Shown here: one piece after another, positions 1 through 5,260 of the stretch
Layout of the letters: each line of letters opens with the position of its first letter
Position numbering within the stretch: position 1 is the stretch's first letter
From: Chloroflexota bacterium
Lineage (GTDB): Bacteria > Chloroflexota > Chloroflexia > Thermomicrobiales > UBA6265
Direction: 5' to 3'
Assembly (NCBI GenBank): GCA_023392645.1
Contig: JAEVYR010000011.1
Span: forward strand, 1-5,260
Length of the DNA: 5,260 nt
Program-made: the position numbers and the translations under genes
The notes under the pieces: model-generated
What the model saw: only the letters and a program-made list of their open reading frames with translations
Database searches by the model: none
Told to the model about the DNA's origin: nothing

Positions 1-218
1 TCCACCGCGAGCCGGGTCTTGCCGGCGCCGCCGGGCCCGGTGATCGTCAGCAGCGCCGCCTCGGGTTGCCGCGCGAGGGCCACCAGCCGCGCCACGTCGC
101 GCTCCCGCCCGACCAGGGGCGTCAGCCACCTGGGGAGCCCGCCGGAGTGGCCCGCCACGATGCCGGTCGCATCGCTGTGCGGTGGTGGGTCGAGCAATGC
201 GGCCATGGGCGCTCGCAT
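1..218 (-). CDS. N-terminal fragment of a large AAA/NTPase-type regulator (Walker A visible); cut by the window edge
   Basis: Seen: read leftwards, an open frame runs from the ATG at 218 to the window edge (72 full codons). A short Pro/Asp/Ser-rich leader is followed by PLVGRERDVARLVALARQ (about residues 34-51) and then LLTITGPGGAGKTRLAV, a textbook P-loop whose GPGGAGKT binds nucleotide phosphates. Known: this opening (LVGRE..., about 20 residues, then T.TGPGGxGKTRLA) is the start of the STAND-like ATPase module in large LuxR-, SARP/BTAD- or TPR-containing signalling regulators, usually 700-1100 residues and cytosolic. The output domain lies outside the window, so DNA binding is inferred. 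Start choice: the same frame is open upstream to a stop at 273-275, with ATG at 248, 218 and 206. The 248 ATG overlaps the predicted -10 box, so 218 or 206 is preferred; neither has a strong SD. The gene is divergent from the VOC gene, so regulation of that neighbour is possible but unproven. Confidence 0.8.
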   Translation of the reverse strand, partial: MRAPMAALLDPPPHSDATGIVAGHSGGLPRWLTPLVGRERDVARLVALARQPEAALLTITGPGGAGKTRLAV

Positions 219-243
219 CGTGAATGGGTCGAACGATGGCCAT

Positions 244-272
244 ATCATCCCGCCGGGCGAATTCACTGTCAA
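244..272 (-). promoter_or_regulatory. Sigma70-like promoter for the leftward regulator gene
   Basis: On the minus strand a perfect TTGACA (272 to 267) is followed, after exactly 17 bases, by GATGAT (249 to 244, four of six matches to TATAAT). The predicted start of transcription is near 237, giving a leader of about 20-30 bases to the ATG at 218 or 206. The promoter is inferred from consensus and spacing only. It argues against translation starting at the ATG at 248, which lies inside the -10 box. Confidence 0.5.
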
Positions 273-337
273 TCAGGACGCGCGGGCGCAAGGCGCTCGC
301 CGGGAGGGCCACCGCCGAAGCCTTCCCGATCGGCTCA

Positions 338-366
338 TTGCCCCCTCTTGCGTGGCCCCGGATAAT
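338..366 (+). promoter_or_regulatory. Sigma70-like promoter for the rightward micro-ORF and VOC gene
   Basis: TTGCCC (338-343, four of six to TTGACA) is separated by 17 bases from GATAAT (361-366, five of six to TATAAT). Transcription would start near 373, leaving a leader of about 130-150 bases before the VOC gene. It faces away from the minus-strand promoter at 244-272, so the 219-505 gap is a divergent control region. Inferred from consensus and spacing. Confidence 0.45.
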
Positions 367-395
367 GGAAATGGAAGGACAGCGAAGGAGCAGCA

Positions 396-443
396 ATGAC
401 CGACCACTGCGGCACCTCGAATCCAGGCGAGAGGCGATCGTGA
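396..443 (+). CDS. Candidate 15-codon micro-ORF (possible leader peptide)
   Basis: Seen: AAGGAG (385-390), five spacer bases, then ATG at 396, giving MTDHCGTSNPGERRS and a TGA at 441-443. The SD is clearly better than that of most short frames here, and the ORF begins about 23 bases after the predicted transcription start. The stop overlaps a GTG at 440, which opens a second tiny frame of 17 codons (stop 491-493) that ends just ahead of the VOC start. Inference: it could be a translated leader coupled to the VOC gene, or a chance frame behind a purine-rich stretch. I do not recognise the peptide. There is no run of one amino acid that would suggest classical attenuation. Confidence 0.3.
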   Translation: MTDHCGTSNPGERRS

Positions 444-491
444 CCACCCTCGCGCCGCTGTCCGTGCCCTCCCGGCGGCCGCCGGGCAGGT

Positions 492-500
492 AGGGGAGGG
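492..500 (+). promoter_or_regulatory. Ribosome binding site that favours the TTG start of the VOC gene
   Basis: AGGGGAGGG at 492-500 ends five bases before TTG at 506, an ideal spacing. The alternative in-frame ATG at 521 has only CGGGCGACACC before it, without a convincing SD, and the purine tract is about 20 bases away. The site therefore points to the TTG, adding five residues (MPGDT) to the N-terminus. Confidence 0.55.
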
Positions 501-505
501 AGCGA

Positions 506-919
506 TTGCCGGGCGACACCATGCACCTCCGGATGGAGCTCTTCGTCGAGGATATGGACCGCGCAATCGCGTTCTACCGCGACGTGCTCGGCTTCGTGCT
601 GCTGCGTCGCGACGACGGGTACGCCAGCATCCGCCGGGGCGACGTGGTGATCGGACTCGGCCCGATCGCGAAGCTGCCGGAGGTCGGCGGCTACTTCACC
701 CGGCGCAACCTGCGAGCCGACCGGGGCAGAGGTGTCGAGATCGTGCTGGAGGTCACGAATCTCCAAGCCGAGTACGACCGCATCCGCGCAACCGGCTGGC
801 CGCTGCTCGATCCCCTCAGCGAGCGGCCGTGGGGTCTCGCCGACTTCCGCCTCTCCGACCCCGACGGCTATTACCTGCGCATCACCTCGCTCCCGGCAGG
901 TAATGCCACCGCCAGATAG
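506..919 (+). CDS. VOC-superfamily protein (glyoxalase/bleomycin-resistance fold), 137 aa
   Basis: Seen: a 137-residue protein with the two-part beta-alpha-beta-beta-beta pattern of the vicinal oxygen chelate fold. The first half has LRMELFVEDMDRAIAFYRDVLGF (split here: LRMELFVEDMD about 8-18, then FYRDVLGF 23-30). The second half has GVEIVLEV (76-83), the helix EYDRIRATGWPLL, and ends in DFRLSDPDGYYLRI (113-126). Length is normal for a single-domain member. There is no signal peptide, so it should be cytosolic. Known: family members include metal-dependent glyoxalases, dioxygenases and isomerases, and metal-free drug-binding proteins. Odd: by hand alignment with E. coli glyoxalase I, the first ligand (usually His, seven residues before the VxD aspartate) is Arg9, and the usual Glu of DPDGxxxEL is Arg125. 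Only Glu78 sits near a ligand position. Canonical glyoxalase I activity is therefore unlikely and the substrate is unknown. Start: TTG at 506 on SD evidence; ATG 521 (132 aa) is the alternative. Confidence 0.85.
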   Translation: MPGDTMHLRMELFVEDMDRAIAFYRDVLGFVLLRRDDGYASIRRGDVVIGLGPIAKLPEVGGYFTRRNLRADRGRGVEIVLEVTNLQAEYDRIRATGWPLLDPLSERPWGLADFRLSDPDGYYLRITSLPAGNATAR

Positions 920-1166
920 ACTCGCCCATGTGCTGGCCGAGGCATGTCGTCAGCTGAACGCAGCGAAGTCGCCTGCCGCGAAGGCGCATGACATGGCTGC
1001 GGCGCGGCCTCGCCGCTTGTCGATGTCGCGCACCGCCGGTAGACCCGGGTTCTGTGCCCAGGTCCGCTGGCTGCCTTGACGCGCTACACTCCGAACCCGG
1101 AACATCACGGCACGCAAACACTGCCGGGCATCGCGGCGCGACGATCCACCACCAGGGGACGACACC
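920..1166. other. Spacer between the VOC gene and the peptidase gene
   Basis: These 247 bases hold no supported gene; the frames crossing them look like shadows of the flanking genes. Structures seen: a perfect GC stem at 999-1016 (see terminator entry) and an imperfect stem at 1043-1063 (ACC.GGG ... CCC.GGT with one mismatch). Possible promoter pieces are TTGACG (1076-1081) and TACACT (1085-1090), but they lie only three bases apart and cannot be one -35/-10 pair. I cannot name a firm promoter for the peptidase. The spacing makes a shared VOC-peptidase operon unlikely but does not exclude it. Confidence 0.5.
999..1020 (+). terminator. Weak candidate terminator hairpin downstream of the VOC gene
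   Basis: GCGGCG (999-1004), a six-base loop, and CGCCGC (1011-1016) form a perfect six-bp stem, followed by TTGT. It lies about 80 bases after the VOC stop. The T-tract is poor, so this is at best a weak intrinsic terminator and could be chance in such GC-rich DNA. Confidence 0.2.
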
Positions 1167-3227
1167 ATGACCCAGATCCTCACGTATCTCGATCGCGACG
1201 CCGAGGACGACAACCTCTGGCTCGAGGAAATCCACGACGAGCGCGCGCTCGCGTGGGTCGACGACCAGAACCGCAGCACGCTCGACACCTTCGACACCGC
1301 CGCGCTGGAACACACCCGTCGTCGCATCCTCGACGTTCTCGATGCCACGGACCGCATCCCGATGGTGACCAAGGCCGGTCCGTACTACTACAACTTCTGG
1401 CAGGACGCCGATCATCCCCGCGGGCTCTGGCGCCGGACGACCTTCGAGCGCTATCGCGAGCCCGAGCCCGAGTGGGACGTGCTGCTCGACATCGACGCGC
1501 TGGGGCGCGACGAAGGCATCGAGTGGGTCTTCGCCGGCGCGGCGCTGTGCTTCCCCGACCACCGGCGCGCGTTGCTCCGGTTGTCACCCGATGGCGGCGA
1601 CGCCGTGACGATCCGCGAGTTCGACCTGGAGACGCGTGATTTCGTCGCCGACGGCTTCGCGCTGCCAACCGCCAAAACCCAGATCGCCTGGGTCGACGCC
1701 GACTCGGTGCTGGTCGCCACCGATTTCGGCCCCGACACGCTCACCACCTCCAGTTACCCGCGCCAGGTACGGCGCTGGCGACGGGGCGAGCCGGTCGCGG
1801 CGGCCGATCTGGTGCATGAGGTTCCCGCCGATCACGTCCGCGCGGCCGCCTGGCATGACCACACCGTCGGATACGAGCGCGACATCGTGATCGACGCGAT
1901 CGACTTCTTTCATGCCCGCCACTACCTGCTGCGAGACGACGCGCTGATCCCGATCGAGGTGCCGGACGACGCGAACGTGAGCTTCCACCGTGAGTGGCTG
2001 CTCATCCGCCCTCGCTCCGACTGGACCATCGGCGGCACGACGTACCCCGCCGGCTCTCTGCTCACCGCCAACCTCGACGACTTCCTCGCCGGCCAGCGCA
2101 GGCTGACTGCACTCTTCACGCCCGACGCCCACACCTCGCTGACGGCATACAGCGCCACCCGCGACCACCTGCTGCTGACCACGCTGCGTGACGTGGTCTC
2201 GCGGGTCGAGGTGCTCACCCATGGTGACGACGGCTGGTCGCGCCGAGAGCTCGCCCTGCCCGAACCGAATCAGCGGCTCTCGGCCTGGGGGGTCGACGCG
2301 GACGAAAACGACGACTTCTGGCTGACCGTGACCGGCTACCTCACACCGCCCACCCTCCGGCGCGGCACCGTCGGCGACGACCGCCTCGAAACGATCAAGC
2401 GGTCACCGTCGTATTTCGACGCCTCGGGCCTGAAGGTGGAGCAGCATTTCGCCACGTCGGCGGACGGCACCCGCGTACCGTACTTCCAGGTCGGGCCGAC
2501 CGACCTCGATCTCGACGGCCGCAACCCGACGCTGCTGCGCGGCTACGGCGGCTTCGAGGTTCCGCAACTGCCAACGTACGACGGAACCATGGGTCGGGCC
2601 TGGCTGGAGGTGGGCGGGGTGCTGGTCGTCGCCAACATTCGCGGCGGCGGCGAGTACGGCCCGGCCTGGCACCAGGCGGCGCTGCGTCAGAACCGCCATC
2701 GCGCCTATGAGGACTTCGCCGCCGTCGCGAAGGACCTGATCGATCGCGGCGTCACCTCGCCCGAGCACCTCGGCTGCATGGGCGGCAGCAACGGCGGCCT
2801 GCTCGTCGGCAACATGCTGACGCAGTACCCGGAGCTCTTCGGCGCGATCGTCTGCACGGTGCCGCTGCTGGACATGAAACGCTACACGAAACTCTCGGCG
2901 GGCACGTCATGGATCGCCGAGTACGGCGACCCCGACATCGCCGAGGATTGGGCGTTCATCCAGACCTTCTCGCCCTACCACAACCTGCGCGCGGGGGTGG
3001 ACTACCCGCCGGTGCTGTTCTCCACCGCCACCAGCGACGACCGGGTCGGCCCGGTGCAGGCGCGGAAGATGGCCGCCCGGATGCAGTCGCGCGGCATTCC
3101 CGGGGTGCTGTTCTACGAGAACCGGGAGGGCGGGCACGCCGGCTCGGCCGACAACGCCCAGCGGGCGCACATGCTGGCCATGGCCGTCGAGTTCCTCAAG
3201 GCGCACCTGTTCGACCCAAATTCGTAG
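1167..3227 (+). CDS. Prolyl oligopeptidase family serine peptidase (S9A type), 686 aa
   Basis: Role (family knowledge): a cytosolic serine peptidase that cleaves short peptides, typically after proline, with a beta-propeller gating an alpha/beta-hydrolase domain. Seen: an N-terminal segment with LWLEEIHDERALAWV (about 17-31), a propeller region at about 65-415 starting with GPYYYNFWQDADHPRGLWRR, then the catalytic domain. Key residues, by comparison with porcine POP: oxyanion Tyr460 (GYGGF), nucleophile Ser541 in GGSNGG, Trp582 in SWIAEYGD, Asp624 and Arg626 in SDDRVGP, His657 in EGGHAG. The Tyr-to-Ser gap (81) and the Ser-to-Trp gap (41) equal those of porcine POP (Y473, S554, W595). This strongly supports an intact enzyme with a proline-stacking S1 pocket. 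Length is slightly below the usual ~710. There is no signal peptide or membrane segment. Start: ATG with AGGGGA (1154-1159) seven bases upstream. Strict proline specificity is inferred; related S9 branches prefer basic residues. Confidence 0.95.
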   Translation: MTQILTYLDRDAEDDNLWLEEIHDERALAWVDDQNRSTLDTFDTAALEHTRRRILDVLDATDRIPMVTKAGPYYYNFWQDADHPRGLWRRTTFERYREPEPEWDVLLDIDALGRDEGIEWVFAGAALCFPDHRRALLRLSPDGGDAVTIREFDLETRDFVADGFALPTAKTQIAWVDADSVLVATDFGPDTLTTSSYPRQVRRWRRGEPVAAADLVHEVPADHVRAAAWHDHTVGYERDIVIDAIDFFHARHYLLRDDALIPIEVPDDANVSFHREWLLIRPRSDWTIGGTTYPAGSLLTANLDDFLAGQRRLTALFTPDAHTSLTAYSATRDHLLLTTLRDVVSRVEVLTHGDDGWSRRELALPEPNQRLSAWGVDADENDDFWLTVTGYLTPPTLRRGTVGDDRLETIKRSPSYFDASGLKVEQHFATSADGTRVPYFQVGPTDLDLDGRNPTLLRGYGGFEVPQLPTYDGTMGRAWLEVGGVLVVANIRGGGEYGPAWHQAALRQNRHRAYEDFAAVAKDLIDRGVTSPEHLGCMGGSNGGLLVGNMLTQYPELFGAIVCTVPLLDMKRYTKLSAGTSWIAEYGDPDIAEDWAFIQTFSPYHNLRAGVDYPPVLFSTATSDDRVGPVQARKMAARMQSRGIPGVLFYENREGGHAGSADNAQRAHMLAMAVEFLKAHLFDPNS

Positions 3228-3677
3228 CGCCGGCCCTGTGCCGACTCGTTCGTAACCCCGCCGTCTGTTCCAAACCATGCGCCGCCGTAGGGGCGGCCAC
3301 AATCCGCTCCCCAGGACATCACCCGGATTCCGGATGAGCGAGTTTGTGAGAAATCGCATCAGGCCGCCCGGAGGTAGCGGCGACTTGGCGGCGCATGAGA
3401 CGTCGCACGGGACCAGCGAGGCAGCCGCCAATGTCGCCTGGGTTCGGGTAATGCCGCGGTGGCCAGGCGACAGTGCCCGCTGCGCACCGCGTCTCGATCG
3501 ACCGATGGGTGCCCAGGCACATCGCCGCGACCCGCCATGCTCAGGCGCCCGCTGTCACGAAGTCGGGTCGAGCCGTGCTGAACCACGCGCCGCCAACCAC
3601 CCTTGTCATTTCGACCGAAGTGCCCGCAGGGCACGAAGCGGAGAAATCTCTCCCTAGCCGGCCGGCACGGCGCGCGT
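3228..3677. other. Convergent spacer (450 bases) between the peptidase and oxidoreductase 3' ends
   Basis: No supported gene: the frames here have no recognisable motif, and several are read-throughs of neighbours or cross the hairpin repeat. Structures seen: a GC stem at 3281-3297 (GCCGCC, five-base loop, GGCGGC) about 50 bases after the peptidase stop, without a T-tract; a perfect CCGGA-T-TCCGG at 3323-3333; an imperfect AT-richer inverted repeat at 3338-3357 (GCGAGTTT / GAAATCGC, six of eight paired); GTGCC-CA-GGCAC at 3509-3520; and the larger hairpin repeat at 3608-3647. The stem at 3281-3297 may help end peptidase transcription, but this is weak. The stretch is long for a bacterial convergent gap and may hold decayed sequence. 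Confidence 0.5.
3605..3653. repeat. Hairpin-forming short intergenic repeat (dispersed-repeat type)
   Basis: Seen: nested complementary arms ATTTC (3608-3612) with GAAAT (3643-3647), CCG (3615-3617) with CGG (3639-3641), and a perfect GTGCCC (3620-3625) / GGGCAC (3629-3634) around the loop GCA. Together they make an interrupted stem-loop of about 40 bases. It lies 25-70 bases beyond the oxidoreductase stop. Known, from memory: sequences of the form 'TCATTTCGACCGAAG...CGAAGCGGAGAAATC' occur as short intergenic repeats in several bacterial genomes, notably Chloroflexota, and often turn up as spurious ORFs with peptides such as SFRPK or HFDRS. Copy number cannot be seen in this window, which has one copy. 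It may act as an RNA 3'-end structure for either convergent gene. Confidence 0.55.
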
Positions 3678-5063
3678 TCACCCGGCGGGCGCGATGTTCT
3701 GATTGCCGGAGAACACGTTGCCCGGATCGTAGCGCGCCTTGACCTGCGCCAGCCGCGCGTACTTCGCCTCGCCGTAGGCGTCCCGCACCCGCTCGGCGCC
3801 GTCGCCGATGCCGAGATAGTTCACGTACACCCCGCTCGCGAACGGCCGCACCGCCTCGAACGTCTCGCGCGCCCAGGCAATGTGTCGCTCGGCGTCGGCG
3901 GGGTCGGCCCAGCGGGCGATGATCGCCAGATTATAGGCCGCGTCGCGATGATCGAAGGCGGTGGCGTCGGCATCGATGCGGGCGACTTCGCCGCCCAGGT
4001 GCTCGATCAGCATCACGGACAGCGGCGAGGTGATGCGCCCGAACTGCCTGACGAGCACGTCGATCACCTCGTCGCTCAACCGCTCCAGGGAATGCCCCTT
4101 CCAGTACACCTGCAATCCCGCGGGGAAGGCCGGATCGAGCATCGCCTGATGGGCCGTGTAGGGTCTGCGCATGACGTCGTCCGCCACCGGCGGTCCGAAC
4201 GACCGCACGGGCGCCAGTTCGGCATCCGCGACATCGGCCTCACCGCTGTGACACGCTACGAGCGCTCCGACGGAATCACCGTCGGGGGAGATCATCAGGC
4301 CAGCGAAAATCGCGAATTCGTCGGAGGCCCGCTGCGTGGCGTCACGATAGAACCGCAGCATGTCGCCGGCGCGATCCGCCGGGTGGACGATCATGCCTGA
4401 GGTCACATCGCCGACCGGGTGCAGCCGGTAGGTGAAGGCCGTCACCACGCCGAAGTTGCCGCCGCCGCCCCGCAGCGCCCAGTACAGCTCGGGATGGGCG
4501 TCGGCACTGGCCGTGACCAGCTCGCCGTCGGCGGTGACGACATCGAACGCGAGCACGTTGTCGCTCGCCAGCCCGAATCGGCGCATCAGCCAGCCAACGC
4601 CGCCGCCGAGCGTGAGCCCGCCGATACCGGTCGTCGAGATCGCCCCGCCCGTCGTGGCAAGCCCGTGCGCCTGCGTCGCGGCATCGAACTCGCTCCAGGT
4701 CACACCGCCCTCGGCGCGAACCGTGCGTGCCGCCGGGTCCACCGCCACCGCGCGCATGCCGGCGAGATCGATCAGCATCCCGTCCTCACGGGTGCCGAGC
4801 CCCGCGGCGCTGTGACCGCCGCCGCGAACCGCCAACGCCAGGCCCTCGGCACGAGCGAAGCCGACCGCCGCCTGCACGTCCTCGGCGCACGCGCACTCCG
4901 CGATCAGCGCTGGCCGGCGGTCGATCATGCCGTTCCAGACGCGGCGGCGCGCATCGAAGTCCTCGTCCCCGGGCAGGATCAGGCGTCCCTTCAACCTGGC
5001 GCGCAGTCGCTCGACGGCATCAGGCGCGAGCGATGGGTGGGAGCGATCGGTCACTATGGCCAT
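3678..5063 (-). CDS. FAD-dependent oxidoreductase, berberine-bridge / 6-hydroxynicotine-oxidase type, 461 aa
   Basis: Role (family knowledge): oxidises an organic substrate using covalently bound FAD, usually passing electrons to O2. The substrate cannot be read from the sequence. Seen, numbering from the preferred start: a PCMH-type FAD domain at about 45-217 with RGGGHSAAG (His84, the expected 8-alpha-histidyl attachment site), GIGGLTLGGGVG (147-158), RGGGGNFGVVTAF (198-210) and RLHPV; a substrate domain at about 218-405; and a C-terminal BBE segment with YVNYLG (413-418), YDPGNVF (445-451) and NQNIAP (454-459). Length is normal. No signal peptide is evident. Odd: the cysteine of bicovalent enzymes (the GxCPTVGxGG position) is absent, with ISTTGIGG there instead, so attachment should be through histidine only, as in 6-hydroxy-D-nicotine oxidase. 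Start: ATG at 5063 follows AGGAGG by six bases. An in-frame ATG at 5081 would put that SD inside the gene and give 467 aa. Convergent to the peptidase; no partner gene is visible. Confidence 0.93.
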   Translation of the reverse strand: MAIVTDRSHPSLAPDAVERLRARLKGRLILPGDEDFDARRRVWNGMIDRRPALIAECACAEDVQAAVGFARAEGLALAVRGGGHSAAGLGTREDGMLIDLAGMRAVAVDPAARTVRAEGGVTWSEFDAATQAHGLATTGGAISTTGIGGLTLGGGVGWLMRRFGLASDNVLAFDVVTADGELVTASADAHPELYWALRGGGGNFGVVTAFTYRLHPVGDVTSGMIVHPADRAGDMLRFYRDATQRASDEFAIFAGLMISPDGDSVGALVACHSGEADVADAELAPVRSFGPPVADDVMRRPYTAHQAMLDPAFPAGLQVYWKGHSLERLSDEVIDVLVRQFGRITSPLSVMLIEHLGGEVARIDADATAFDHRDAAYNLAIIARWADPADAERHIAWARETFEAVRPFASGVYVNYLGIGDGAERVRDAYGEAKYARLAQVKARYDPGNVFSGNQNIAPAG

Positions 5064-5069
5064 GACGAA

Positions 5070-5075
5070 CCTCCT
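5070..5075 (-). promoter_or_regulatory. Perfect Shine-Dalgarno that sets the oxidoreductase start at 5063
   Basis: The minus strand reads AGGAGG from 5075 to 5070, then TTCGTC, then ATG at 5063. This is the optimal anti-16S match with six-base spacing. The longer frame from ATG 5081 would encode this motif as codons 3-4, and its own upstream sequence (ACCACACGACATCG) has no SD. Confidence 0.8.
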
Positions 5076-5076
5076 G

Positions 5077-5088
5077 GACATCGATGTC
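5077..5088. promoter_or_regulatory. 12-bp perfect palindrome in the oxidoreductase leader (possible operator)
   Basis: GACATCGATGTC is its own reverse complement. It lies between the predicted -10 box (5123-5128) and the SD (5070-5075), ending one base from the SD. Position and perfect dyad symmetry suit binding of a dimeric repressor, but no protein can be named and the site is single. Inference only. Confidence 0.3.
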
Positions 5089-5122
5089 GTGTGGTTATGG
5101 TGAAGTCCCTCGGTGCCTACGG

Positions 5123-5128
5123 ATTATA
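5123..5128 (-). promoter_or_regulatory. Exact TATAAT -10 box upstream of the oxidoreductase
   Basis: The minus strand reads TATAAT from 5128 to 5123, inside GC-rich surroundings where the match stands out. Transcription would start near 5116, giving a leader of about 50 bases to ATG 5063. At 17-18 bases upstream the sequence is CCCACG/TCCCAC, with no TTGACA-like -35, so the promoter may be weak or activator-dependent. Inferred. Confidence 0.45.
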
Positions 5129-5260
5129 GGGATGCGCCCCGGCCGCGTGGGATTCGTCATGGCCCCAATGGGGAAATGCTCGCCTCGACACGACGGCGGG
5201 CCGCGGCACGATCGCCCCCCGGACGGAATACGCTTGATGCATATTTTGCGACGGCATGAA

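Noticed and set aside
1041..1080. GGGTTCTGTGCCC segment, checked as a possible tRNA arm
   Set aside because: No T-loop consensus, acceptor stem or anticodon arm can be fitted around it.
882..1562. Long minus-strand frame opposite the start of the peptidase gene, and similar long frames along it
   Set aside because: It lies antisense to a gene with a full catalytic signature, has no motif of its own, and has the low-complexity Arg/Val/Ala composition typical of GC-rich shadow frames.
3277..3657. Plus-strand frame in the convergent spacer, and minus-strand frames such as 3319-3522
   Set aside because: No recognisable domain or SD; the 3' part of the plus frame is the repeat. At most decayed sequence.
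3603..4400. 265-codon plus-strand frame starting MSFRPKCPQG
   Set aside because: Its first part is the hairpin repeat read as protein and the rest is antisense to the oxidoreductase. No domain is visible.
4419..5129. 236-codon plus-strand frame opposite the oxidoreductase N-terminal half
   Set aside because: Antisense to the conserved FAD-binding domain; the composition is that of a shadow frame and no SD or family motif is seen.
5117..5260. Minus-strand frame open from the right edge to a TAG at 5117-5119 (47 codons)
   Set aside because: It contains the TATAAT box and the AT-rich edge island, shows no motif, and stop-free stretches of this length are expected by chance at this GC content. 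It could be a gene's tail only if the sequence beyond the edge supports it.
1..5260. CRISPR array, insertion sequence ends, or a defence or toxin-antitoxin pair
   Set aside because: No regularly spaced repeats, no transposase motif, no terminal repeats with target duplication, and no small overlapping gene pair with recognisable motifs.

Overview
This is a GC-rich bacterial window (roughly two-thirds G+C by eye) with three complete protein genes and the start of a fourth. The genes look like bacterial housekeeping or accessory metabolism. I see no phage, transposase, CRISPR, tRNA or rRNA gene. The host cannot be fixed from the sequence. An AAA-type regulator opening of the form PLVGRE...TITGPGGAGKTRLA, the recognisable sigma70-like -10 boxes and a 'TTTCGACCGAAG...GAAGCGGAGAAAT' intergenic repeat would suit a Chloroflexota (Thermomicrobia-like) genome. 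A high-GC actinomycete or an uncultured relative is also possible. This placement is inference.

Layout, left to right. Positions 1-218 (minus strand) hold the N-terminal end of a large ATPase regulator, cut by the window edge just after its Walker A motif. Positions 219-505 are a divergent control region. It has a promoter on each strand and, behind the rightward promoter, a 15-codon reading frame with a good Shine-Dalgarno (SD) sequence. Positions 506-919 (plus) encode a small VOC-fold (glyoxalase/bleomycin-resistance) protein that probably starts at TTG. A 247-base spacer with a GC hairpin follows. Positions 1167-3227 (plus) encode a complete cytosolic prolyl-oligopeptidase-family serine peptidase of 686 residues. 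Its Tyr, Ser, Trp, Asp, Arg and His active-site positions can all be placed. Positions 3228-3677 are a convergent spacer that carries the hairpin-forming repeat. Positions 3678-5063 (minus) encode an FAD-dependent oxidoreductase of the berberine-bridge/6-hydroxynicotine-oxidase type with one predicted covalent histidine link to FAD. Its leader has an exact TATAAT, a 12-bp perfect palindrome and a perfect AGGAGG. Positions 5082-5260 are its upstream region, with no supported gene.

Nothing shows that the genes form one pathway. The VOC gene and the peptidase lie on the same strand but are 247 bases apart, so they are probably separate transcripts. The oxidoreductase is convergent to the peptidase. 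The regulator is divergent from the VOC gene and could control it, but this is only a positional argument. I do not see a convincing undescribed multi-gene system. The points most worth a second look are the leader micro-ORF, the palindrome beside the oxidoreductase SD, the hairpin repeat, and the apparent loss of metal ligands in the VOC protein.
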